The position numbers were made by a program, and so were the translations under genes. The notes beneath the pieces are model-generated. The model had not been told where the DNA came from and did no database searches. It saw only the letters and a list, made by a program, of their open reading frames with translations. A stretch of 64,000 nt of DNA from Gentiana macrophylla (taxonomy: Eukaryota; Streptophyta; Magnoliopsida; Gentianales; Gentianaceae): NCBI GenBank assembly GCA_026214975.1, contig CM047817.1, positions 54,184,246 through 54,248,245 on the forward strand. Direction: 5' to 3'. Position 1 is the stretch's first letter, and the number at the start of each line of letters is the position of its first letter. Shown piece by piece: positions 10,724-21,940 of the stretch.

Positions 10724-11422
10724 TTGGAAAGACTCAAAAGGCTAGAAAAGGTTCATGCCTTAGGTGAGTCATCTGTTGACACACTGCCTGTCTGCGAGTG
10801 TTGCCTGGAGGGAAAAATGACTAAGCGTCCATTCTCATCAAAAGGTAATAGGGCCACGGGAACTCTAGACCTAGTGCATTCAGACCTTTGTGGTCTGATG
10901 AACGTACAAGCTAGAGGTGGATACGAGTACTTTGTGCCTTTTATTGATGACTACTCGAGATTCGGTTTTGTTTATCTGCTGCATAGGAAGTCCGAGGCTT
11001 TTGGTAAGTTCAAGGAGTTCCAAGCAGAAGCCGAAAGGCAACTAGGCAAGTCATTGAAATGCCTTCGCTCGGATCGTGGAGGTGAGTATTTAGATACTGA
11101 GTTCATTGACTACTTGGCTAAAAAAGGAATTTGTTTCCAACGTTCAGCGCCTAGGACACCTCAGCAAAACGGAGTTGCTAAGAGGAGAAACAGGTCATTG
11201 ATTAACATGGTTAGATAAATGATGAGCTATGCCTCACTTCTTTTATCCTTTTGGGGTTATGCTTTAGAAGGAGCGGTCTACATTTTGAAAGCAGTACCAT
11301 CAAAGTCTGTCGAAAAGACACCCGTAGAGATGTGGTCCGGACATCACGAAAGCATGTGTCACTTCCGCATATGGGGTTGTCCTGCACATGTGCTGATGGA
11401 CAAGAATACCAAGCTACAATAG
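10724..11422 (+). pseudogene. pol: Integrase of second copia element (5' truncated, interrupted)
   Basis: The frame carries CECCLEGKMTKRPF (the second half of the pre-integrase zinc-binding region), the core motifs HSDLCGLMN, FIDDYSRFGFVYL, RSDRGGEYLD, and TPQQNGVAKRRNRSL with the Gln pair and catalytic Glu region altered to VAK. TAA at 11216-11218 interrupts it, after which the same frame continues (MMSYASLLLSFWGYALE) to a TAG at 11420-11422. Both the missing N-terminus and the internal stops make it non-functional. Confidence 0.88.
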
Positions 11423-12040
11423 CGTATGCAAGTATGTTTGTTTGTAGGCTATCCAAAAGGTACACGTGGTGGTCTATTTTACGATCCGGAAGATAACAAA
11501 GTGCTAGTCTTGACTAACGCTACGTTTTTGGAGGAAAGTTATATGAAAGACCACAGACCTTGAAGTAAAATTGTACTAGAGGAACTACTCTCCAATGATG
11601 TCAGGCGTATCGTGGCTGATGATGTTCCGGTAAACAACACTATTAATACAACAGTCACTTCCGACGAACCTGTTCCACCTAGACGTACTGCGAGAGTGGT
11701 TCGGCCAACGGCTCGGTATAGCATGGATTTAGAGACGAACGTAGTCGCCTCTGATGGGGTGGAAGATGATCCTCCGACCTATACGAAGGCCATATTGGAT
11801 CACGATAAGGATAAATTTATTGACGCAATGAATCAAGAGATGGAGTCTATGTACTCTAACTCAGTCTGGAAACTTGTAGAACTTCCTCAGGGTGAAAGGC
11901 CCATTGGATGTAAATGGTTCTACAAACGAAAGAGAGGAGTAGATGGGAAGGTCGAAACCTTCAAAGCACGGTTGGTAGCCAAAGGTTACACACAACGAGA
12001 GGGTATCGACTACGAGGAAACTTTCTCACCATGGCCATGA
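11423..12040 (+). pseudogene. pol: Integrase C-terminus, linker and RT start of second copia element
   Basis: The same frame as the integrase runs on: FVGYPKGTRGGLFYDPEDNK in the C-terminal region, a linker rich in Asp, Val and Arg (EPVPPRRTARVVRPTARYS), then the RT start ([52 protein letters not shown]). A frameshift at about 12035 ends it in the conserved FSPV motif. Confidence 0.85.
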
Positions 12041-12797
12041 TGAAAACCATCCGCATCCTCCTTTCGATTTCTGCATGTCTGGATTATGAAATCTGGCAAA
12101 TGGATGTTAAGACAGCGTTTCTAAACGGCTTTCTTGATGAGGAAATCTATATGCAGCAACTAGAGGGATTCATTGAAGAAGGTCGAGAGCACATGGTGTG
12201 CAAGTTGCTCAGATCCATTTATGGGTTGAAGCAAGCATCTCGTTCCTGGTATCATAGATTCGATCACACGATCAAGTCTTATGATTTCGAACAACACTTT
12301 GCTGAATGTTGTGTGTACAAGAAGGTTATCAAAGATAGTGTTGTATTTCTAGTGTTGTACGTTGATGACATACTCCTAATTGGCAACAATACGGGGATGA
12401 CGTCCGACGTGAAAAGTTGGTTGACCACACAATTCTAAATGAAGGATTTGGGAGAAGCGAGTTATGTTCTAGGGATCCAAATTATAAAGGATCGCAAGAA
12501 CATGATGTTAGCTCTGTCCCAAGAAACTTATATAGATAAGGTGCTGGAACGCTTCAGCATGGAGAACGCAAAGAAGGGTTTTCTACATGGCGTTTACCTC
12601 TCTATGACTCAGGGGCCTCAAACTCCTAAAAAGACTGAAGCTTGGGAAGAGTGCCATATGCCTCGGCTATTGGTAGTCTTATGTATGCTATGAGGTGTAC
12701 GTGACCTGATATTTGTTGAGGCGTTGGATTAGTCAGCCGTTTTCAGTCAAATCCAGGGCAACCGCACTGGACAGCAGTAAAGAATCTCATCAAATAT
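12041..12797 (+). pseudogene. pol: Reverse transcriptase of second copia element
   Basis: The shifted frame shows QMDVKTAFLNGFLDEEIYM, RSIYGLKQASRSWY and the catalytic YVDDILLIGN (about 12358-12387). A TAA at 12436-12438 replaces the Gln of the expected QFQMKDLGEA motif. The thumb region follows (YVLGIQIIKDRKN), and the frame decays after about 12690 near the expected AVGSLMYAM segment. The enzyme would copy element RNA into DNA. Confidence 0.88.
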
Positions 12798-13334
12798 TTG
12801 AAGAGAACCAGAAATTATATGCTCGTCTATTCGAGTGAGATTTTGGAGTTAGCGGGGTACACCGATTCTAATTTTCAGTCAGACAGAGATGATTCTAAAT
12901 CAACCTCTGGTTCAGTGTTTACGCTTGGTGGTGGTGCAATAGAATGGAGAAGCCAAAAGCAATCCAGCACAGCCGATTCAACAATGGAAGCTGAGTTAAT
13001 AGCGGCCTCCGAGGCAGCTAAGGAAGCGGTTTGGTTAAGAAAGTTCATCAGCGGATAAGGCGTTGTCCCGAATGCTGAAGATCATCTTACTCTCTATTGT
13101 GATAACAATGGGGCCATTGCCAACTCTAGGGAACCTCGAAAGCACAGTAAGTCGAAGCATATAGAGAGGAAATATTGGGTGATCAATGATTTTGTCAATA
13201 GATGGGACATTTCCGTTCGAAAAATCCCCTCCGCCGATAATCCTGCTGATCCATTCACCAAGACACTGTCGATTGAAGCCTTTGGTCAACACTTGGAGAC
13301 TATAGGTATTAGAGACATGTCTCATTTGCTTTAG
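12798..13334 (+). pseudogene. pol: RNase H end of second copia element pol
   Basis: The frame shows GYTDSNFQSDRDDSKSTSGS, EWRSQKQSSTADSTMEAEL and AASEAAKEAVWLRKF. An in-frame TAA at about 13056 is followed by LYCDNNGAIANSREP, HSKSKHIERKYW and NPADPFTKTLS. The pol ends with a stop at 13332-13334. All motifs are those of copia RNase H. Confidence 0.88.
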
Positions 13335-13410
13335 AGCAAGTGGGAGTGATAGTTTGCTGTATTTTAAATAATAGGGTGTGCTCTAAAACAATTAATCACA
13401 TGCTTTCGTG

Positions 13411-13422
13411 CAAGTGGGAGAT
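13411..13422 (+). other. Polypurine tract of second copia element
   Basis: CAAGTGGGAGAT lies immediately before the 3' LTR start at 13423. A near copy (GAGCAAGTGGGAGTGAT) occurs at 13335-13351. The tract would prime plus-strand DNA synthesis. Confidence 0.75.
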
Positions 13423-14537
13423 TGTTAGGTGTGATGCCCGAAAGACAATTTTGTAATTGTTTTATTTAATAAATGAAATGATATTATTATTCATATTTAT
13501 TATTCTCATATTGACCGATGTGACAATAGTATTTTACACTACAGAAAACCCTAAATTATATCGTTTATGTAATCACTTAACTCAGTGTATGGGATATACA
13601 CGGGAGGATTGAGTTAGTGAAGATGTACCTCAAATACAATTAGCCCGTAGTGAAGTTAATCGAGAGTATCGGGTCTCTCCTTTAACATGCTATTAATGCG
13701 CCCATAACACAATAGGTGTGATTGTCTTATGCGGACTTTCGGTTAAGAGAACTTAGTGGGGCATTTATATATGATAGATATATCATATAGGGCTGGACCG
13801 ATTTGATTAGAGTTCACGATATAATTCCGTAATCGAGAAGTCTCATTGAATCAATCGTTGATCATATTTATGGATATATCTTAATCCTGAGGTGATCACA
13901 GTCAACTACATGAATCAGTATGAGGTTTGACTTGACGGTTAAGGATTACACTGAGTCTGTGATCTGAATTACCCCATCTTGGCATTGTACTGGATTGAGT
14001 GAGTAGTCTTTGTTATCACAGACACAGAATCCATTCCTTCCATTTATGGAAGTAGATAGACAGTTCCCTTATTTGTTAATCCTAGAAACTGATCGATCGT
14101 ACGTGTTCATATTACACTGATTAGCTACCAGTGAGTTGTGTGAATTAATTGATCACTAGGGGGTTAATGGTAAATAAGGATAAGAAGTTCTAAAAAGGGT
14201 TAACGGTAACTTCCCGATTTAGAATGAACAGTCTATGGAGGATTAATCTATATGTAATGATTATATCAATGGACGCTTATTATCATTCTCGTGAGGAGAT
14301 AAATATAATCTCATAATCGGAGGAGTGCAGTCACGGGATTATGGTGGCATATTCCTGTGATTGATTTATCGAATATAATTATTCTGTTCGTAAGATAATT
14401 ATTTATTTGATTTATCGGAGCCACTGATTATTAGTCCATGGTCCCCGACGTGCCTCCAATATAGCATAGCTATTCTCGGACGTCGAATCCTAATAATATT
14501 AATTTAGTTCTCATTAGAATTTTATTAAAACGATATG
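13423..14537 (+). repeat. 3' LTR of second copia element, first part
   Basis: It matches 9083 onward in the 5' LTR, up to AACGATATG. It is then interrupted by the gypsy element at 14538. The duplicated target ATATG (14533-14537) reappears at 27390-27394, after which the LTR resumes. Confidence 0.93.
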
Positions 14538-16845
14538 TGTTAAGGGTTATTTTATACGATTTCTAATGATATATTTTATAATGATTTCCTCCACATTTAT
14601 ATAATTTGCATAGAAAATGAGCTTTTAATCGATTTATTGAGCAAGTGAGGTTTTAAACGGTTTAATTGCAAAAGTGGTTGATTTATGTGTTTTATCGTTG
14701 GTTTTATGTTTATTTGGATGTTGTTACACTTTGCAATGTTTTGATGTCTTGTAGATACATATTTTCAATCTAAAAGATGATTAAAAGATGATAAGGTTTG
14801 GATTTTGAACTCTTATATATCATTTCGAGTCATTAATTTCTAAGTTTTATCAAAATGTATAAGTAGTAGTTGTCTATCTATCCATATGTATATATACATA
14901 TCTTTCAAGGAATAAAAATATTCCTTGGGCCCCCCTAAATATTCCATTTGTCTTTTGTTTGACCTCTTTTGTTTTTTCTCTCTCGATGATATATATATAT
15001 ATATATATATATACCTATATATGTATGTATATATATGTATACATATACTGCATCTTATTAAAATCTGTTGTTGTCGAAATACTACTCGTGGTTCGTATCT
15101 TTGTGTTCGTAAAAAGATAAGAATTATCATGAGACGGAACTAAAGAATGAATCACGAGACGAGAGTTTTGCCTGACTGAAGCAAGGAAAATCTAAGAGGA
15201 GACAAAGAGAATATTTGGGAGACAAAGAGAATATTTGATGAAGAAGGCCCGTTTTGGAGTCCTAAAATATGGATTTTGAAGGATGGAAGAATATGCCACA
15301 AGCTTACAAGATCAACGGATCATTTTTCCAACGCACTTCTACCGTAACCTGTTTTCGATGGAAATTTTACCCGACTTAGAAGCATTTTCAGGGGACGACA
15401 TCTTGATGAAAGTTGTAGATATTCAAACGAGGTTTCCAACGCATTTTGAATCACGTCAATCGGAGGTCTACAACTCAAGTTATGATTTTTTTTCCGAACA
15501 GCGGAAAAAACGGACGAACCGAAGATATATTTTTTTGTATCAAATGGTGCATGTGGAGTGTAATAATGATTCCTAACAAACTCCAAACCTCACTCCAAGT
15601 CTCCATAACAAACTCATCATTACTCCCAAGCCTCCATAACAACCTCCTAGCCTCCCCCAAATGATACCTCCCTTATATCACCTCCCATTATATATATGAT
15701 ATAACATATACACAAAAAAGAGGGAGAACTCCACCATTCACCTTAAAAAAGAGAAATGGCCGACCCATTTCTCCCTTAATGGCTGTTTTTTTTTTTCCAT
15801 CTTTTTCTTCACTTTCTATCTCTTTAAGACTTGAAGTAATATGTATGCAAATATACATATATGTCTATGTATGAATATGTGCATACTTGTATGAATGAAT
15901 AAAGTTATATGTATACATATGTCTATGTATGTATATGTATATGCTTGTATGTATAAATCAAGTTATAATAAAACGATGATGAGAAGCAAAAGCATGTTGA
16001 ACAAGCCTTGTGAAGCCGATTCTTAGCAACATCTCGATTTCGAATTTGGATTATCTTGTAAGTTTTAATAAAAATTGTATATTTTCTATGTTTTGATTGT
16101 TGTTATGCAATTTATATCGAGAGATGGTTGCTGTTTGATGTTTAACGTTTGACGAGAGTCGTAGTTAAACTTAGATCACCATAGTAAATATTGGATTTTT
16201 AACCTAAAAATAACGAGAGTTGTTAAGTTGAATATCTAGATTGCGAAATTGAGAGATTTCACACCTTGTTTTTAAAGCGTTAATCTTTAAAATCGAGAGA
16301 TGAAAGATTAATAGGCGAATTATCTACGAGAGTAGAAATTCATACCTTCGATAGGTGAATCACAATTTTTATTAAATCATCACTAGATAATCTAGAGAAG
16401 AAATTGAGGGTTGCGGGAATTGGTGAATCATTGCTTGTTTGCTGTTAAATTAATTGAGAAAAATCGTTTGTGCTGTCTTGCTTCGTTTTCATCGTAGTAA
16501 CTGTAGTAAGTTTATTGTAGTTGTAGTTATAAAATAGGTATAACTTAGTTAGTTCGGTTTGTAACTATCCTTCCTGGCTTTAGATCTTTGATCTTCTGTC
16601 CAGTTTACTTTCGATATTTTCGTTTTTAATTTTGTTAAGTGTTAGTCGTTTCTATTTTTGTTATAATCTTTTTAGTAATAGTAGTCGTGACATCCTTAGG
16701 TTAGTTAATAAAAACTAGATAAACAACCCCGATTCCCTGTGGATTCGACGCCGGTATTAACCTCTATACTACGATCCCTGCACTTGGGGTAAACCGAATT
16801 TATTTTATTACTTGTTATATTTTGCTTTGCATAAAATCCGAGACA
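14538..16845 (+). repeat. 5' LTR of Athila-like element
   Basis: It is bounded by TGTTAAGGG and ...AATCCGAGACA. It contains an (AT)n run near 14989-15013 and a long AT-rich, GAGA-rich segment. It differs from the 3' LTR at scattered sites, including small clustered differences near its end (for example CTTCTGTCCAG here against CTTCATCGATT). Confidence 0.95.
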
Positions 16846-16851
16846 AGTTTT

Positions 16852-16869
16852 TGGCGCCGTTGCCGGGGA
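16852..16869 (+). other. Primer binding site of Athila-like element
   Basis: TGGCGCCGTTGCCGGGGA starts six bases after the LTR. This is the PBS seen in Athila and related plant gypsy elements, usually assigned to Asp tRNA. Confidence 0.85.
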
Positions 16870-17135
16870 ATCGGTACGGTTGTCTAGTTTTATTAATTTT
16901 TCTCGTTTTTGTTATCAAGTTTTTCGTAGGTAGGTTTTTGTTCCTGCTTCTGTATCTTTTCTAAAAAAAATTAATAAAAAAAATAATAAAAAAAATTATA
17001 ATAATTAAAGAACCAAGGAACACGTTTCAATCGTCGAGGTTGGGTGAAGGATTCTCGGTGAATCCCACTCTGCGAAAGCATAAGGAAAAAAATCCCGAAA
17101 CCTCGTGATTTAGGTGTTGGTGTTCGAGCTGGTTT
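16870..17135 (+). other. 5' leader of Athila-like element
   Basis: This untranslated stretch between the PBS and the first gag ATG contains an A/T-rich run (about 16960-17010). No conserved motif was recognised. Confidence 0.5.
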
Positions 17136-17903
17136 ATGCAAACTCGGAGTCAGAATGGTCCACTGCTTTACACCCCTGACCTCGAGCGAACCATAATCAA
17201 ACCAAACAGGCGAAGAGTCCGTCCTGCGGTTCCTCCTGACGAAGGGAGTGAGGCCGATCAAGATCTTGAGGAACGTCTGGCTGACGAGATCGAAGAAATA
17301 GTCATAATGGCTGCAGACGATAGACGTACGTTGGCTGACTACGCCATGCCTGGTGAAGTCAAGGTCAACCCGGCAATCGTTTTACCCGTCATTAATGCAC
17401 CAACCTTCGAACTTAAACCTGGTCTCATACAAATGATGCAACATGCATCTATTTTCCATGGTTTTCAGTCTGAGAATCCTCATACTCACATACACACATT
17501 TCTGGAGATATGTGGTACGACTCGCATCCAAGGAGTCAGTGAGGATGCGATAAAATTGAAACTTTTTCCATTTTCCTTACGAGGGGAGGCTAAAGAGTGG
17601 TACAACTCTCTCCCTGCTGAATCAATTTCCACCTGGGCTGAACTCGAGAAAGAGTTCCTGAGTCAATACTTTCCACCATCTAAGACAGCCCAGTGTCTAA
17701 GTGAAATATTCACTTTCTATCAAAAGGAAAATGAGTCTTTCTTCGACTGTTGGAAGAGATTCAAAGCTCTCCTTAGAAAATGCCCCCATCATGGTTTGGA
17801 CTTGCAGAGGCAAGTCAACACATTTTTCAATGGCTTGACCGAGCTCTCACTAAGGCATGGTCACAGCTTCTTCCAGTGGGGCATTCTGAAGAAAACACAC
17901 TGA
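17136..17903 (+). pseudogene. gag: gag of Athila-like element (C-terminus lost by frameshift)
   Basis: The ATG at 17136 opens MQTRSQNGPLLYTPDLE, a common Athila Gag start. The retrotransposon Gag core follows (FELKPGLIQMM, ENPHTHIHTFLEICGTTR, LFPFSLRGEAKEWYNSLP, EKEFLSQYFPPSKTA, FKALLRKCPHHGL). After FFNGLTE the sequence no longer matches what is expected and ends at 17903. Downstream remnants (AATGAAATCGCC, the GHTSRFCP part of a zinc knuckle at 18241) show that the rest of Gag has decayed. Confidence 0.85.
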
Positions 17904-18947
17904 AGAGGGTGGGCATTATTCGAGGATATTGCCAAATATAACTATGCCCCTCGTATCAAGCTATTCAAGCACCACTTACTCCTCCTAGGATCGAGGAGGT
18001 GAATAAGTAAAATGAAATCGCCATGTCAAACAAAGAGATGGTCGCTCTTACCACGCTCTAAAATCAAAAGAATAAGAATCCTTCATTTTCACGAACTCTC
18101 AAGTTCTGCTTTTGCGAAAAATTGTTGTCAAATCGCCATATGGTTGGCCAAAGTCAATTCATTTCCCTTCGACCTATCAAGTTAATGCTTGTCGTAATCA
18201 TGGATAAGATAATCCATCACATGTCGAATCTGACAATTTGGGGCACACATCTCGTTTCTGTCCTATGAATGGACAGAATGCTGAAGTGAATGCATTCTTT
18301 GGCCAGTCCAATCAGAGATTCAATAATCAATTCTCTGGCAAGAGTAATCTTCAAAACCAGGGTTTCGATCAGAATCAAAATTTCAATCCAAATTCAAATT
18401 TTAATCAAAATCAAAACTTCAATCGAAACCCTAGTTACAATCAGAACTAGAACTCCAATTTTTCCAATACAAATCAAAGGTTCAATCAGAATTGGCCTAA
18501 CAATTCTAATTCTACATTTCAAAATCGGTCCAAATGCAACCTTATTCACGAACTACCAAAACTCTCAAGGCCCTCGCACTCAAGTGATATCAAAGCTCAA
18601 TGGGACTCCTTTAGGAAGGAGCAAAATAGATCAATGAAAAATCTTGAGAGGCAAATCGGACAGCTGGTGGACGCTTAGCTTCAGACTTCCCAGTGGCAAA
18701 TGCCTGATTTCACGAAAAATCCAAAGGACGGTCAAGTTGCTCAGGATCGATTTGAATAATAGCCAATGCACCGACTGGTACCTTCAATTCCTTACGGTAG
18801 AGAAGAGGCCAGTGCAATGAACTTAAGGTCTGGTACTCAACTAAGTGGTCCCCCGAACCAGGGAAACCACTAACCCCTCCTGCCAGCGAAGAGGCAGGAG
18901 GGGAAGTAGAGCACCCACGTTCCCCTTTACTGCAAGAGAGCACTCAG
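17904..18947 (+). pseudogene. Decayed Gag C-terminus of Athila-like element
   Basis: Only fragments are recognisable. NLGHTSRFCP at 18235-18264 is what remains of a CCHC zinc knuckle whose first cysteines are not evident. An Asn/Gln/Phe-rich low-complexity run follows at about 18300-18450 (NQNQNFNPNSNFNQ), which is common in Athila Gag. A perfect 11 bp inverted repeat (CCCCTCCTGCC/GGCAGGAGGGG) lies at 18874-18903. No continuous frame spans the segment. Confidence 0.6.
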
Positions 18948-20585
18948 GTGGCTGATCCCCTGAGAAGTAACGAGATCGAAAGACCTCAGGTGGCTGAACC
19001 CCTAAGTAATGAGAATTCAAGTGAGGGTCAGGTGGCTGATCCCCTGACTAGTAAGAAAAATGAGAAAGTAGTGAGGTGGAAAGACTTGGAAGACAAAGCT
19101 GTCAGTTCATCCTCGAAGAAAGTCTTTTCTGAGAGTGATTTAAAGAAACTTCCTTTTCCACCAAGAAAAAGCAACATTTCATTGCATGAGGACAAGAAAT
19201 ATGAAAAAGTGCTTAATCTTCTGAAAAATACTCAAGTTAATCTTCCATTATATGATGTTTTGGTAGAGATGCCTAAGTATTCTAAGTTCATCAAGGATGT
19301 TGTTTCTTCTAAAAAGAAGCTCGAAGACATGGATCGGTTGATTGGTGAGGACTGCTCTATGATAAGTTATGATGATCTACCAATCAAGAGGGGTGACCTT
19401 GGGAAATTCGTGCTCACATTGTTGATGGGTGGCTTAGTCTTTCCAAATTCTTTATGTGACCTAGGTGCATCCATAAGTCTGATGCCATTGTCTGTCTATA
19501 AACAGCTTGGTTTGAATGATCTTTTAGAACCCACAACCATGAACCTTCAATTCGCTGATAGATCTTCCAGGAAAGCTGCGGGGATATTAAAGGATGTTCT
19601 AGTTCAAATTGATAGATTCACTTTCCCAGTTGACTGGTACGTCCTAGACACTGGGAAGGATGAGAATGCTCCTTTGATACTTGGAAGACCGTTTCTTTCT
19701 ACAGCCAGAGCCCTCATTGACTGTGATGGTGGCCAAGTGACCATCCGAGTTGGTGATCAGGAGGTGAGCTATAGTGTCTCCAAAGCTATTCAGAGACCCT
19801 CTGATTATCCAACTGGCTTCTCTATAGAAGATATGTCTGATGATTTTAATGATTACATGGAAAAGCAAGTCATGGCTGTTGAAACTGAATATGAGCGATT
19901 AATAGAGAACTTGAATAATCATGGTTGGGTGAATCTAGAACAATTAGAAGCTGAATTTGATAAAGATTTTTTGAAAGGAGAAGCTTTGGCAGTGGGACCA
20001 CTAAGTAGACTCAGTGATGTTGAGTTGAAAAGTGGGGAGCTTAAATCGAGTTTAGAAGATCCCCCTGCTGATTTGGTTCTGAAGCCGTTACCTAAGCATC
20101 TGAAATACGTGTTCTTAAGAGAAGGTGACAAGCTTCCGTTGATTATTTCTGCCAATCTATCTCGATTAGAAGAGATGAAATTATTGGACGTCTTAAGAAA
20201 GAATGAGAAAGCCTTTGGTTGGCAAGTAGGAGACATCAAAGGGATATCTCCTGACATTTGTATGCATAAGATTAATACTGAAGAGGGTGCCAAATGTGTT
20301 AGACAGCCCCAGAGGAGGCTCAACCCTCATATGCAAGAGGTGGTCAAAAAGGAGATTATTAAGCTTTTGGACATGGGTATTATTTTGGCAATTGCTGACA
20401 GTGAATGGGTGTCCCCTACTCAAGTAGTTCCTAAGAAAGGAGGAATTACTATTGAGAAGAATGAGAAGGGCGAAGAAGTAGCATTGAGGCTCGTTACTGG
20501 TTATAGAGTTTGTATCGACTATAGAAAGCTCAATGAAGTTACAATGAAAGATCATTTCCCTTTCCTTTCATTGACCGGATGCTAG
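18948..20585 (+). pseudogene. pol: Protease and RT N-terminal part of Athila-like element
   Basis: The frame starts with three QVADPL-type repeats (about 18948-19050). The retropepsin-like region carries the active site CDLGASISLMPLSV and the flap/C-terminal ILGRPFLSTARALID. The RT N-terminus follows (NPHMQEVVKKEIIKLLDMGI, WVSPTQVVPKKGG, GYRVCIDYRKLNEVTMKDHF). A frameshift near 20570 ends it before the fingers/palm motif. Protease would mature the polyprotein. Confidence 0.9.
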
Positions 20586-20887
20586 AACGTCTGGTAGGAC
20601 ATGCATTCTCTCATGCTTCCTTGATGGATATTCAGGATATTTCCGATACCCATAGACCCAAATGACCAAGAAAAGACCACTTTCACCTGCCTTATGGTAC
20701 ATTCGCTACAGTGCGAATGCCATTTGGTCTTTGCAATGCCCAGACTACATTCCAAAGATGTATCTTTGGCAATCTTTGATGGGCTTGTTGAAAAGTGTAT
20801 GGAAATATTCATGGATGATTTCTCGATCGTTGGTCAATCCTTTGATGACTGCCTTGATAATCTTGACCAAGTGTTATCCTTATTTGT
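20586..20887 (+). pseudogene. pol: RT palm region of Athila-like element, frameshifted
   Basis: The pieces read MLERLVGHAFSHA (20578 on), QDISDTHRPK, then FATVRMPFGLCNAQTTFQRC and MEIFMDDFSIVGQSFDDC. These contain the catalytic FMDD at about 20808-20822. At least two small frameshifts separate them, so the RT is inactive in this copy. Confidence 0.85.
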
Positions 20888-21940
20888 GTGGAAAAGAACT
20901 TAGTCCTAAATTGGGAAAAGTGCCATTTTATGGTAGATGAAGGAATAGTTCTTGGCCACAAGATCTCAGCCAAAGGAATGGAAGTAGATAAGGAAAAAGT
21001 GGAAGCTATAGAGAAGATGAATTTTCCTAGAAATTTGCGTGAAGTTAGAGGTTTTCTTGGACATGTCGGTTTTTATAGGAGATTCATTAAGGACTTTTCC
21101 AAGATAGCCAAGCCCCTTTCTACTTTACTTAAAGAAGACGTCGTTTTTAATTTTGATGATAGTTGCAAGCAAGCGTTTGAGGAGCTTAAAAGTCAATTGA
21201 TTTCTGCACCGATTCTTATCTCTCCTGACTGGAATCTACCCTTCGAACTTATGTGCGATGCATCCAACTATGCTGTTGGTGCAGTCTTAGGACAACGAAT
21301 TAAGGGGAAATTCCAGCCTATATCTTACGCCAGTCACACACTAAACCCTACTCAAGTTAACTACACCACTACTGAAAAGGAATTATTGGCCGTAGTATTT
21401 GCTATGGACAAATTTTGTAGTTACTTGTTGGGCGCCACAGTCATTGTTTGGACTGACCACGCTGCTCTGTGCTATCTTATGACAAAGAAAGATGTTAAAC
21501 CGTGCTTACAACGTTGGATACTGATCCTGCAAGAATTCGATGTTAAAATTAAGGATAAAAATGGCAGTGAAAACGTAGTAGCAGATCATGTTTCTAGAAT
21601 GCAGAATGATGAAAAGAAAGAACCTGAAGAGATAGACCTTTACTTTCCTCTCGAGCATGTTATGCATATAGACGAGTGCACTCCAGATGTTCCATGGTTT
21701 GCCTCTATCGTCAATTACCTGTATTCCCAGTATTTAAATCTAGAATTTTCATATCAGGAGAAGAAGAATTTTTTCTCTGATTTGAAAACCTTCGTGTGGG
21801 ATGAACCTTACCTCTTTAAAATCTGTAAAGATGGATTGTTGAGAATATGTGTCCCCGAATCGAGCAACGTGATATCATTGAACAATGCCACAGGTGGACC
21901 TCTTTGGTGGCCACTTTGGTCCCTGGAAAACCGTTGCTAA
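20888..21940 (+). pseudogene. pol: RT thumb, connection and RNase H of Athila-like element
   Basis: An uninterrupted frame shows VEKNLVLNWEKCHFMVDEGI-type motifs at its start, LREVRGFLGHVGFYRRFIKDF (thumb), and RNase H motifs FELMCDASNYAVGAVLGQ, NYTTTEKELLAVV, VWTDHAALCYL and NVVADHVSRM. The Asp-Glu-Asp-Asp set is present. The frame ends where it shifts into the integrase frame at 21885-21940. Confidence 0.9.

Noticed and set aside
14840..15143. Frames over the (AT)n run, for example with repeated Ile-Tyr
   Set aside because: They are translations of an AT microsatellite inside the Athila LTR (repeated in the 3' LTR near 25,540).
15283..15664. Short open frames in both Athila LTRs
   Set aside because: They lie inside LTRs, match none of the known Athila proteins, and are shared by both LTRs only because the LTRs are duplicated.
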